Source: Rattus norvegicus | Lineage: Eukaryota; Chordata; Mammalia; Rodentia; Muridae | Direction of reading: 5' to 3' | Length of the DNA: 64,000 bases | NCBI RefSeq assembly: GCF_036323735.1 | Contig: NW_026947367.1 | Location: 1,847,001 to 1,911,000, forward strand | Part shown: positions 46,635-58,305 of the stretch, piece after piece | Layout: each line of letters begins with the position of its first letter | How positions within the stretch are numbered: position 1 is the stretch's first letter | The notes under the pieces: model-generated | Seen by the model: the letters and a program-made list of their open reading frames with translations, nothing else | What the model was told of the DNA's origin: nothing | Databases searched by the model: none | Program-made: the position numbers and the translations under genes

Positions 46635-48760
46635 TAATCTATTCCTTTGTTTACATTTCAAATGTAATTTCCCCAATTGGCCTTTCTTTCTTGAATCACA
46701 CAAGCCATTCTGATCCTCTTAGTTTCTAAGGTGGTGCTCCCCCATCTACATGCCCACTTCCACTTTAGTCCTCTACCATCCCCCTTCTCTGGGATATGGC
46801 ATCTCCACAGGACCAATTGACTCCCTTCCCAGAAATGGAAGATGAGGCAGTTGTCTTCTCCATATGCTCTACAATCTATGTAGCAGAAGCCATCTACTGG
46901 CACAAATATACACTTGTTTGTGTTAAATTTCCTGAGACTCTGAAGGGTAAACTTTATTGATAGTGTTGTTCTTCATATTGGGTTCCAATTCCCTTCAGAT
47001 CCTTCAGGCAATCCACTAGCCATGCTTTTCTGGCTCTCAGTTTCTGTCAAATGGTTATGTGTATGTGAATCTGTCACCATCCGGTAATGGCAGAGCCCCT
47101 CAGATGACAGACATATTAGGGTCTCATCTGCAAGCACATCTTGATATCAGGAGTCATCTGAGGATTTGGAGTATGTGGATGAAATTGTTCTTCTAGTCTG
47201 GTGGTCTCTGGATTGCCTTTCCTTCAGTCTTTGCTCCTTTTTTTCTTTGCATTTTTTTTCATTTTGGACATTTATAAGTTAAAGATTTTGAAATGTGGGG
47301 GCATCACCTTCTCTTCACAGGTGGGCATGTCTAGCTACAGGAGGTAGTCTCTTGTGGTTCTATCTCTTTGCTGCTTACTATTTCAACTACCATAGTCCCA
47401 GTAAATTTATGGAATCCTCTTGCATCCCTGGCATCTGTGACTTTCCTGGAAATGCCCAAGTTCAACACCCACCACTGATGCTTATTGTTATTTATTCCAA
47501 TGTTCCTTTAGATTTCTCTTTTGTCTTTATATTGTTTCTACACTCCCCATTTTGTCCACCCTTCCTACTTCTAGCAAAGTCCCTCCATTCCTCTCTCTTT
47601 TATTATCATTTTGCTCTCAATTCTAAGTCGGTTGCAAGAATCCTCAGTATGGCCTTCTAACATTTTACCTTCCATGTGATAAATGATTTGTTTATTGGGT
47701 ATACTGATCTTTTTGGCTAACATTCACTTCTCACTAAGTACATCCCATGTTATGTCCTTTTCGATCTCTGTTACTTCACTAATTTCCAGGTCCATCCCTT
47801 AGCCTACAAAGTTCTTGGTTTCCTCATTTTTAATACCTGAGTAGTATTTCTTTGTTTAAATATAGTACACTTTCTGTATTTATTCCTAAGTTGAGTTGAC
47901 ATATATCATGACTGTTTGCAGCATTTGACTTATATAAGTATGGCTGCCCTGAATATGTTCAAATACTTGTCACTGTTATATGTGGATCATATTTGAGTAT
48001 TTGCATTGAAGTGATTGGTAAAGCCGGGTCTTCAGGCAATGCTATTTGCAATATTCTCTGAACCTCCACATTGATATCCAAAGTGGCTATACATATACCA
48101 ATCCCACCAGCAGTGGTGGAGTGTTCCTTTTTCTCTACATCATAGCCTAGTCTGCTACTGCATTAGTTTTTTGTCTTAGTCACACTGATTGGTGTAATGT
48201 AAGACTCTCAAGTTCATTTCAGTTTGTATTTTTCTGATAACTAAGGATTTCGAAGATTTCTTGATATGTTTCTCAGCTACTGAGATACCTCAGTTGAGAA
48301 TTCTTGTGTTAGCTTGCTAACCCAGTTTAAAAGTTGGATACTTTGTTGTGTGGGAGTTTACCTTTCTGAATTATTTCTATATTTATTATTATGGCACTTT
48401 ACCAGATATAGGGTTGTTTAAAATCTTTTCCAAATGTGTAGATTTCTGTTTTATCCTATTGGCAGTGATCTTTGCGTTAACAAAAATTTTAAGATTGTTG
48501 AAATTTCATATATTGACTGGTGATCTAGGAGCCTGAACCTTTGGTATTTTGTTCTGTAAACTTTCTCCTGGCAAATGTGTTTTAGGCACTTTCTGACATT
48601 TTCCCTTCTGTTGGTTTCTGCATATATGGTTTTATATAGAGTTCCTTGATACACTTGGACGCGAACTTGTAAGAAAGAGAAAGAAATGGATCAATTGGCA
48701 CTCAGCTATAGCCAGACCAACAGTTAGGTAGCATCATTTCTTAAAATGCTTTCTGTTATG
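46635..48760 (-). mobile_element. Old L1, 3' UTR and ORF2 C-terminal part, antisense
   Basis: The left edge reads TTTACATTTCAAATGTAATTTCC (as split by one change from the family form), the 3' end in antisense. The 3' UTR follows to about 47700, then ORF2 in reverse up to the segment that in L1-4 encodes a KWCWFNW-type motif. No ORF survives. It ends directly at the plus-strand L1 that follows. Confidence 0.78.
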
Positions 48761-49985
48761 TACAACATACTTAGTCATCAGGTAAATGCACATCAAAACA
48801 ACCCTGAGATTCCACCTCACATCATTCAGAATGGCTAAGATCAAAAACTCAGGTGATAGCAGATGCTGGAGAGGATGTGGAGAAAGATGAACATTCCTCC
48901 ATTGTTGTTGGGATTGCAAACTAGTACAACCTCTTTGAAAATCTGTCCTGAGTTTCCTCAGAAATTGGACATTGCACTGCCTGAGGACCCAGCTATACCT
49001 CCACTGGGCATATACCCAAAAGATGATCCAACATACAACAAACATACATGTTACACTTTGTTCATATCAGCCTTATTCATAATATTCAGAAGCTGTAAAG
49101 AACCCAGATGCCCTTCATCAGAGGAATGGATACAGAAAATGACATATATTTAGACAAAGTACTACTACTCAGCTATCAAAAACAATGAGTACATGAAATT
49201 CATAGTAAAATAGATGGACCTAGAAAATAATCATCTGGTGTGATCTTTCCCAATCACAGAAAACACACAAAGTATGGATTCATTGATAGGTCGATATTAG
49301 CCCAAATGCTCAAATTTCCTAACATACAATGCACCGAACACATGAAACACAAGGAGGGCCAAAATGCAGATGATTCACTCCTTCCTTATATTTAGAGTAA
49401 CTAAAATATAAATAATAGGTGTAGGTAGGCATTGTTTTAAGAAGACTGAAGGAATGGCCATTCAGAGTTTGCTGGACATGTTCCCCCATATATATATACC
49501 CAAACTTGAAAAGATTGATGAAGCTAAGCAGTGCATGCTGGCAGGAACTGTATATAGATCCCTCCAGAGAGACACAGCTAGAGCATGTGAAACACAGAGA
49601 CAAATGCCAGCAGCAAATCACTGAACTAAGCATAGGACCACCTTTGGAGGAATTAAAGGAAGGACTGAAGAGGCTAAGGGACTTACAACCTCAAAGAAAA
49701 TACTGCCAGCCAACTAGATCTTTCAGGTACTAAATCACAACCCAACTCCATATGTAGCAGTGAATAGCCTTGTTGGGGCACCATTGTGACGCTCTTGGTC
49801 CTAATAAGATTGGACCCTTCATGTAGAGGAAAGTACGGTCGGGTGCTTTAAGGATAGGAATGGATGTGGAGGGTACAACCACATTATAGAAGGGGAGAAG
49901 GAGAGGTTCGGGCTGATGGCCTGGAAACACAGAAAAAAATAAAATATGAAATGTAAATAGTAAATACCAAATTTAATAAAAATGG
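48760..49985 (+). mobile_element. Old L1, 5' truncated, sense
   Basis: It starts in ORF2 at AAATGCACATCAAAACAACC and keeps a 96-codon piece (48863-49153) with FPQKLDIALPEDPAIPPLGI. The ORF2 end and 3' UTR follow, ending TTTAATAAAAATGGGAAAAA. It is head to head with the preceding L1 with almost no gap. Since both pieces contain their own 3' UTR, twin-primed 5' inversion of one element does not explain the pair. Confidence 0.82.
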
Positions 49986-52094
49986 GAAAAATTGTAATCT
50001 TAAACGTCAAAAATTTTACTCTTAAATAAATATAGCTTTTGAGATTTTAAAACATTTATTTCCTATGGAGATGAATATTGTTTATACACATGGAATACAA
50101 GTGCTCAGCACTATATTAGCTAGTTATATGGAGCCTCAGAAATGAACTCTGATGTTCTAGAAATATCTTTCAGTATAATTTTAAAAAGTTTTTGAATTAT
50201 TTCAACATTTATCTGATACTTCTTTATTATGTCCAATTGCTGTTAAAAAGATACAGAAAAGTACTTATTCTTTTTACAAACGTTGTTACACATATTCCAG
50301 CACTGACTCAATATGAATTAGGGGGGATATTATAAGGTATTATTAACCTACTGTCTTCCTGTAAAAGTAAATTCTGTAAGCAATTATTTATTGGATCTTG
50401 ATTTTTTTATTGTATGAAATATCAAAATCTACATTGACATGCCATTATCCTTTACTTAAACTATTAATTTAATCGATTGTAATATGGACCACATGTAGTG
50501 CACCATAGGAGAAATGTAAGGATTGCTGTAAATCGTACTGTCTCCTCTTTGTTAAGCTTGGTATGTATCAAAATCAGAAAGGTATAGTGACTCATATTGA
50601 CATGTAAAAATGATGTAATTACATATGGTGTCCTCTGCGGTGAAAATGATAAGCAAGCTTAGTATTTAAGATTTTAAATATTTAATGGAATCAAAGTTAT
50701 GTTAGATTGCTTTTAATGGTAATCTTCTGAGGAGATAATTGGGCCTTAGTAACCAATGCCCACAAATATGATACTCTCCTCTGCTTATTATTTTAAATTA
50801 ATAATACCTGGAGTAGGCAAATGCTGTATGAAGTTTCATCCACTATACCCCTGTTTAGAGATTGGATATGTCAGAGATGAAAAGGGTTATCTTCGGTTCT
50901 TTATTGAATTTTATTTAATTAAATGAATGTTTTCAAAAAGAAATATTAAAGAATATACCCATACATGAACAGATTTTTGTCAAAGGTTATTGTTAATGTT
51001 TTCACACTGTGTAGTTTCGCTATAGAGTCATGCAATATTGTTAATGTATCTGAGGCATTCATCCCATTAAATCGACCAATAATCTTCAGCATGTTCAAAT
51101 TACCAACATCCATATTGAAACCTGTACCAACTTTTAACTTCATTTCCTTTTCTGCTCTTTTACAATTTGATGCCATTTTTCTAGTATTTACCATGTATTT
51201 ATAAATTAACCTGTTTCTGTAACCCACTCAGAATCACTTGTGTATATTCTTCAACAACTTTCACTCAATATGAAAGTTCAGGTCTTTTACAATTTTTGTT
51301 TACAATTGAATGAAGCACTTCCCTGCACAAGGTCTTCTTCTACAACTCTGGGTTCTCTTCCAGAAGTGTTCTTCCTATGATTCCTTTCACATAGCCAGGT
51401 TTCTGTTTTAGGTCTGAGTAGAACTAGAACTTTGTAACAACTTTGTTTTTCCTGTCTAAAGTTTCAATGGAAAAAAAAAAAACTCTTGGTACATAATTTA
51501 TTAGGGGAAAAATAGATCATTTTATTTTCTCAAATAAAGAGAAACTATAAAATGGTTGATTTTGAAAATGGTACTTGAAAGAGAGAAGGGGATAGTGATC
51601 ACATTGGTGACAGAGAAATAATAGTTATCTGTAAGAGAACAATGGTAGTAAAGATAAAAAATGATGGATCATGATTAATTTTCATGAGAGCACATGAGGA
51701 ATTGTTAGAGACTTAAACATTGTGATAGGATTTGAGATAGAATGCAGAGCAGGGTGGAAAGTAACGAAGATTTTAACTTGGAGACAAAGTTTGATGTTTT
51801 CCATTTAAGTAACAAAGACAAGATGATGGGATAATTTAACAGATTAATGTAAAGGAAGTTAAGTATTTAATGTCTCTTAATTACCTGAGAGGATATTTCA
51901 AATAGACATTATATTTTAAATATTATGGCTGATAAATCTCCCTTTAGGTATTAAAATATGAACGTAATTCACATTTAAAATTTTGCTTCATATAGGAAGA
52001 TATTTTCACATTTTAATACTAGTTATTTCATGATCGATGATTCTGAGTATGTGATATTTGTCTACTTTTCATCTGTAATCTTTCATCTTTGTAA
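49986..52094. other. Long AT-rich unique stretch
   Basis: No gene, SINE or RNA recognised over about 2.1 kb. A minus-strand ORF at 50946-51227 (93 codons) reads GFNMDVGNLNMLKIIGRFNG; I do not recognise it, and stops close the frame on both sides. A0-11 tract at 51470-51482. Confidence 0.4.
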
Positions 52095-52134
52095 CTATGT
52101 ATGTATGTATGTATATATGTATGTATGTATCTAG

Positions 52135-52179
<45 letters not shown>

Positions 52180-52202
52180 ATCTATCTATCTATCTATCTA
52201 TT
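52095..52202. repeat. (ATGT)n-(ATCT)n tetranucleotide microsatellite
   Basis: About nine ATGT-type units (to 52130), then about 16 ATCT units with one interruption near 52180. Long near-pure tetranucleotides of this kind are usually length-variable between individuals. Confidence 0.95.
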
Positions 52203-53450
52203 GCTCTCATCTATCACATATAGCAATCCATTTGTTTTATTTTCTACCTTACATAGGTCTAGAATCCTGAAATTATATCACATGCTGGAAAAACTAATGA
52301 GATATGTTACATGCTAAAACATATGTACAGTGACATTACTAAATTAAGTCTTAGTGTTTTTATCAAATAGTTAAGGAAATTTGATAGTATAATAATTAAT
52401 CACCTACATTGAATCTATTTTCTGAACAGTGATTTTAAAATGAATCAAATTTATAGAGCAGGTTTTAAAATTCTTGAGTGCTAATGTATTTAGCAATAAA
52501 GTTTCATAAAATTAGAAAATAGAGTTCATTTTTATGTTACATACTTATATGTATATACATGTACATACACACATACACACAAATATATCTATATATATAC
52601 ATATATATATACATATTTTAACTGTGTCAACATACACATATATATGTATATACACATACACACATGTATATGACATATACATATGTCCTGATGTACACAT
52701 ACATATATAGACATATATACACATATACATATATCCATACATGCTTTTTCAAAGTAAAGACCTTGCTTTTAGAAGAATTTGCCTAGGCATGACATATATG
52801 GTTTAGCCAAAGAAGAGAAAAATGTTGTTATTTCTAAATGACTCTGTGTGAGTAATCATTTTTTTTTGTTTAACATGATGATTGTTTAGCGATCTGACTT
52901 CCATGTACTTGGGGATTGATATGATGTCCTTTGCTTCTCTAATTCACTCATACACTTACTCCAGAAATAAGTGATTCCTTATTATGTTTCCAGTACAAAT
53001 CTAGAAAATAGACTTATAAAAATATATTTGTAGTTTCTGCTTTCCTTCAAGGGCTTCACCATTTAGTGAATATATAATCAAATATCATTGTTTATTAAAT
53101 ATATAATCTGCACAAACAATTTTCTTCCTATATATATCATTTTGATCCTCCAAAAATTCATTTAGTTATCAGTCCACTTCTTTTTTAAATACTAGAAACA
53201 ACAGTGTGAAAAATTCCTCTTTAAAATAAGATATAATGAAGTTAAAATTCAAGTTCCCATAATATATTGCTCCAAGTCATTTTTAAAAATGTATTATACT
53301 TGATGCCTTAAGTCACCAAGTTCAATAAATTGTAACTATTTTGTTAGTAAAATATAAAACAAAATAAAATCTAAGGGAAATATATTAATAAGATACAATT
53401 ACAAATTGTTTATTCACTCACATATTCCCTTCTATATCTTTACATTTAAT
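52203..53450. other. AT-rich unique stretch with TA/CA-rich patch
   Basis: Positions 52546-52742 are an imperfect mix of ACATAC, ATATAT and ACACAT. The remainder shows no gene or repeat family. Confidence 0.45.
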
Positions 53451-53556
53451 ATAGAACTAGAGGATTGGGGATTTAGCTCAGTGGTAGAGTGCTTGCCTAG
53501 CAAGCACAAGGCCCTGGGTTTGGTTCTCACCTCTGGAATAAAAAAAATAGAACGAG
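53451..53556 (+). mobile_element. ID SINE, sense, with target-site duplication
   Basis: The body 53461-53546 carries GGGGATTTAGCTCAGTGGTA (tRNA-like A box) and CCCTGGGTTTGGTTCTC (B box), and ends in AATAAAAAAAA. The target duplication is ATAGAACTAG (53451-53460) against ATAGAACGAG (53547-53556), one mismatch. Tail shortening and this mismatch make it older than the two antisense ID copies. Confidence 0.95.
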
Positions 53557-54544
53557 AAAATAATTAAAACCCCTAACACAACTTCCTACAACCCTGGGAT
53601 CAATGTTTGGAAATGGAATTTTCGAGATGAAAAGTGAAAAAAAAAAAGTGAAAGTATGTGACCCTGCTAGTAGATGCTTGAAAAAACATGTATACTTAGG
53701 TTGATGTTCTACAATAATAACCTGACTTATCCCTACAACTAGATGGTGTGTGCTTTTGGCCAAACAGAACAGGAAAATTAACAGATGAGCTCCATGTCTT
53801 ACACACTTTTTTTGTAAATTTGCTTGAAATCATAGTTTTGATAATTATCATCTTAACCAAAGACAGCATTAGGCTTACATACTCACAAGCGCCTTGTTTT
53901 CACCTTTTGTTAACTAACTGTATTTTATTTCATACAAGAGTAAGAATAAGTAACTGCTATTGATGTGGTTTTAAGGGTTTGTAGTACCATTACAGCTCAT
54001 AAGTTGTAAGTGTTTTTAAACTTTTTTATAGGAAACATGGTCAAAGCATGTACTCTGTCTTAATTTTTCTCATCTGATCACATATTGGATTACCCATTTC
54101 AACATTAGCTGCAATAGCTGTAAATGATTGGAATGATCTCTATCCCACTGAGGAGAAAATCATGTACAGAATTACTCAGCTACAGTAATATATTTGTAGC
54201 AGCAGCAAAAGTTTCAAATACCTTATATTTTTCAAGGAAAAGTTGACTATACAGACTATGGCAAACACTTAAAGCAGCAGCAGCAATGTTTCTGACTCTT
54301 GAGTCTCTGCTGATCTTCAATTCCCTGAGAGCGGCACAGCATATAACTTCTCTCTTTCCAGGTTACTGACAGAAGCCTGGTTGTTTCTAGTATGTTGTGC
54401 AACTGCTGTTATTTCCTGTTTGTTATGACAACTCTACAAAACTGGACTACTAGTGTATTCATGAAATACTTTCTATTGGAACAGACTGCCTCTGCTAAAC
54501 TGTGAACTGATATTCTGCTTTCCAGACAACACAGATGGGAGTTG
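53557..54544. other. Unique sequence, no gene seen
   Basis: AT-rich. The AGCAGCAGC phrases near 54200 and 54276 are short. A 71-codon ORF (53748-53963) has a hydrophobic run but no recognisable family. Confidence 0.4.
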
Positions 54545-54677
54545 CTCCAGTGAACCTTTCTTTTTTTTTTCTTTTTTCTTTTTCTTTGGAGCTGGGGACC
54601 GAACCCAGGGCCTTGTGCTCGCTAGGCAAGTGTTCTACTGCTGAGCTAAATCCCCAACCCCTCCAGTGAACCTTTCT
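54545..54677 (-). mobile_element. ID SINE, antisense, with 17-bp target-site duplication
   Basis: The body 54589-54660 is the antisense ID core (GGAGCTGGGGACCGAACCCA to TGAGCTAAATCCCCAACCC). The T-rich tail 54562-54588 is interrupted by several C. The duplication CTCCAGTGAACCTTTCT is exact at 54545-54561 and 54661-54677. Confidence 0.97.
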
Positions 54678-55559
54678 AAGCAGGGCCACCAGCACACCCA
54701 TCAAAGCCCCCCATTCTTTCTTTTGCCTTGTGTGGGTGGAGGGCTAAAAAGGAGGGTAAAGCTTTTAAGAGTCATCATCAAACATAGATATGTGGAAAAA
54801 ATAAAGTATAATTTGAAGAGTTATCAGCTGTGGGCTTTCCTTGGAGTGGAATATTACTCAGGCATTTGATGTATGCTGCATGGCAGGACCTTGAGGATAC
54901 CAAGTTACTACAAAATGACTGGGATTCTCTGGTTCTGTATGTATCAGTGAATATAAAATTATCATAAGTAGTGGCAAGAAACAGGAGGTTTGAGGTCTGG
55001 TGGAGGGAGAACAAAGATGGTTCCTGTGTGCAAAATCCATGGCATCTCAGCTTCATAAATTCAAATAAAGCTGGGTTAGAGAGGGAGTGACAGACACACA
55101 CCAGACATGCTGTGCACTATACCAATAATAGCAAAGAGCTAACTTTTCTGCTGTATATATTTTGATTTCAAACCAAACCAAAGAAAACAAACAAACAAAC
55201 AAACAAAAAAAAAAACAAAGAACTATGAGTGTGAATAAAGATTCACTGGAAGAACTTTGTCGGAGGCTCTCAATATTCAACACTAAATAAATAATCTAAA
55301 ATCAATGATGACCCACTCACTCATGGAGCTGGGCACAAAGTAAACTTGGCGATAATATTTTGAAACTGCATTGAATCCCATGGTAAGTGTTCATTGTGCA
55401 ATATGTTGAAAATATTTGCACGCTATTTTTTTTTCAGTCGGTACAAGTTTTTAGTCATTTGTGTGAACATTCAGCTTCCTGAGGTCCAGGCTCTCTAACC
55501 ATTGTATTCCTGCTGCAAGGACAGCACTGACAGCAGTGAATCATAATGAGCTCTTGTCC
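54678..55559. other. Unique sequence, possible ancient L1 trace, (CAAA)n
   Basis: GGAGTGGAATATTACTCAGG at about 54844 followed by AGGACCTTGAGGATA recalls the ORF2-end/3' region of ancient mammalian L1, at low confidence. A CAAA run lies at 55184-55220. No gene. Confidence 0.35.
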
Positions 55560-55860
55560 AGTTACAGAAGAAGGAATTGAGGGACTAAACTACAAATCAA
55601 AGAGTTCACAGGTAGGGATCCATGGCTCCAGCCACATATATAGAAGAGGATGGCATTGTCTGGCATCAATAGGAGGAAATGCCTTGTCCTATAAAGTCTG
55701 GTTTTTCTAGTGTAGGGGATGCCAGAATGTTGAGGTGTGAATATGCAGGCAGGATTGGTAGCAATCTCAAAGAAGCAGGGGGAGGGTGGATGGAAGAGAC
55801 GGGAACCAGAAAAGGGTATAAAATTTGAAATGTAAATACATAAAATATTCAATTAAAAAA
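55560..55860 (+). mobile_element. Old L1 3' UTR end, sense
   Basis: Order CTGGCATCAATAGGAGGAAA, TGTAGGGGATGCCAGAATG, GCAGGGGGAGGG, GGGAACCAGAAAAGGG, AAATGTAAATACATAAA and AATTAAAAAA, the same as 15470-15762. No ORF2. Confidence 0.75.
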
Positions 55861-56159
55861 GAAGGAAATGAGGTAGAAAGTTACAGGAGGCTTAACTCAA
55901 AAGAGTGAGAGAGCTTCTAGATGCTGGTATAAGTCAAAGATTAAAGCATTTTAGTTATGTATGAAAGGCAAGGGTCAGGAGACTATAGCATTTTATGTTT
56001 CTCAAGAAAAATCATTGAAATAATAGTTCCATTTCTTATATGAACACAGAAATTTTGCAGCCATCTTTGTTTGATGGGGCCTGTTGTACCTCCCCTTGAT
56101 CAGAGGGGTCTTCTCCAACAAATTTTGGAGGAGAATTGGAAAGATTGGAGAACTGTAAG

Positions 56160-58269
56160 ATAGGGAATGAACATTTGAAACTCCTTTGGAAACTCTGTGG
56201 GACAGAAAGGTGATCAAACAGAAGACTGGGCAATACTGAGACCTCAGGGAAGGAGAGACTGCCAATTCTGCCCACCTGGGCCCACATCCCTTGCCACAGA
56301 CGAAACTGCAGAGTGTGTCTGAACACATGAATATAGGAGTCCTGCAGTCCAAACTGCACCTGGATCTGAATTGGTCCAAAAAGCATTCTACACCCAAATC
56401 TCTTGTGGGGTGGGGAAGACTTATACCATCAGAGGGGCAGAAACCCCTGAAAACTCTTCTCACATTCCTGACTCAAGAAAAAAAACACCTAGTTCCATCT
56501 GGGCCTCCTGTTCATAGGGACTTAGGAACAGTAGGGGCAGGACATTTCTGATTGCGGCTCTCATAGAAACCTGAAAGTCAACCGGAGGAGCGACATCAGA
56601 CCTGAGACCAGAGGTGAATCAAACTTTTCTGCTCTAAGTGACCTGACTGGTGGACTCAGGACAAGCAAAGGCAGAAATCCTCTGGGACCAGGAACTTCCG
56701 GTTTCCAGCTGGCTCCTGAACCTCGTGATCCCAGCCCAGAGCTCCCTGCTCTTAAATGCAGAGACAGAATGCTGATCACCCAGGAGTGTGGACAATACTG
56801 AGCCTACAAGAAACTGAGACTTCCAGGTCTGCGCACCGTTATACACATCTCTGGCCCAAGACAAAACAGCATAGTGCTTCTAGCCCAGGAATATAGTGGA
56901 GTAAAACTGCAGGACCACCATGTTCCAGACTGTGCCTGGATCCGAATTGACCTGATCAAACAGCTCCCTGCACCCAAAAGCTGATGGTGGGGGGAATAGA
57001 ACACTCCTGGGAAACCAGAGGAGACAATTCTCTGCCCAGATTCCTGACTCAACAGGAAAACACCTTGTGCCATCTGTGCATCCCCCCCTCCCACAGAGGA
57101 ACATAGGAGACGTAGGTGCAGGTCCTTCTGATTCCTACCCACAGGGACAGCTGAAAGCCAGTGGACAGGAAAACTATCCACCTGAAAGGAGAAAACTCTG
57201 TTCCCATAACAGGGATCTACATACATAAAAGACACCTTACTAAATCTCAAAGCACACACTGCACCGAACACAATAAGAGTAGGAGATTTCAACTCCCCAC
57301 TCTCATCAATGGACAGGTCATGGAAAACAGAAACTAAACAGAGATGTAGATAGACTAAGAGATGTCATGAACCAAATGGACTTAACAGATAATTATAGAA
57401 TATTCTATCCTAAATCAAATGGATATACATTCTTCTCACCACCTCATGGCACTTTCTACAAAATTGGCCATATAATTGGTCATAAAACAGGCCTCAACAG
57501 ATACAGAAAGATAGAAATAATCCCATGCATCATATCAGTCCACCACGGGATAAAGCTGGTCTTCAATGACAATAAGGGAAGAACGCCCACATATACGTGG
57601 AAGTTAAACAATGCTCTACTCAGTGATAACCTGGTAAAGGAAAAAAAAATAAAGAAATTACAGACTTCTTAGAATTTAATGAAAATGAAGGTACAGCGTA
57701 CCCAAATTTATGGGACACAATGAAACCTGTTCTAAGGGGAAAACTCATAGTGCTGAGTGCCTGCAGAAAGAAACAGAAAAGAGAATATGTCAGCAGCTTG
57801 ACAGCACACCTAAAAATCTAGAACAAAAAGAAGGAAATACACCCAGGAAGAGTAAAAGGCAAGAAATGATCAAACTCAGAGCTGAAATCAACCAAGTAGA
57901 ATTAACGATAATCATAGAAAGAATCAACAGAACCAAAGGTTGGTTCTTTGAAAAATCAACAAGATAGATAAACCCTTAGCCAGACTAACGAGAGGACACA
58001 GAGAGTGTGTCCAAATTAACAAAGTCAGAAATGAAAAGGGAGACATAACTATAAAATCAGAGGAAATAAAAAAAAACATCAGATCTTACTACAAAAGCCT
58101 ATATTCAACAAAATTTAAAAATCTGGAGGAAATGGACAATTTCCTAGACAGATATCAGGTGCCAAAATTAAATCAGGAACAGATAAACCTTTTAAACATC
58201 CCCATAACTCCTAAAGAAATAGAGGCAGTCATTAAAGGTCTCCCAAATGAAAAAAGTCTGGGTCGAGAT

Positions 58270-58270
<1 letters not shown>
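56160..58270 (+). mobile_element. L1-3: rearranged L1, promoter fused to ORF2, disrupted by L1-4
   Basis: From about 56190 to 57210 there are two tandem L1 5' UTR monomers: CCTGACTCAA recurs at 56467 and 57043, a 576-bp period. At 57211 the sequence passes directly into ORF2 at the codon equivalent to 124 of L1-4. ORF1 and the first 123 codons of ORF2 are missing. ORF2 then runs to 58270, where L1-4 is inserted. The rest of L1-3, if present, lies beyond the right edge. The 5' start is approximate; no target duplication could be tested. Confidence 0.85.
57211..58270 (+). pseudogene. L1-3 ORF2 relic (endonuclease to early RT)
   Basis: Includes the endonuclease GDFNSP segment (about 57275), an ORF 57367-57672 with FSPPHGTFYKIGH, where L1-4 has the conserved KIDH (Asp changed to Gly), and SVHH where L1-4 has SDHH. 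Thus two conserved Asp residues, one of them the catalytic-site Asp of SDHH, are lost. Frameshifts follow near 57650 and 57960. The relic ends just before the GPDGFSAEF motif of the reverse transcriptase. Confidence 0.93.

Positions 58271-58303
<33 letters not shown>

Positions 58304-58305
<2 letters not shown>

Noticed and set aside
46635..49985. Single L1 with twin-primed 5' inversion
   Set aside because: Both halves contain 3' UTR and the ORF2 end, which one twin-primed element cannot give.
50946..51227. Processed pseudogene of an unknown protein
   Set aside because: Reads plausibly for 93 codons but I recognise no family, and AT-rich DNA can give this by chance.
56002..57292. Antisense ORFs of 153 and 162 codons opposite the L1-3 5' UTR
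   Set aside because: They lie in promoter monomers of another subtype and do not clearly match the L1-1 and L1-2 antisense frames; kept out of the ORF0-like claim until aligned.
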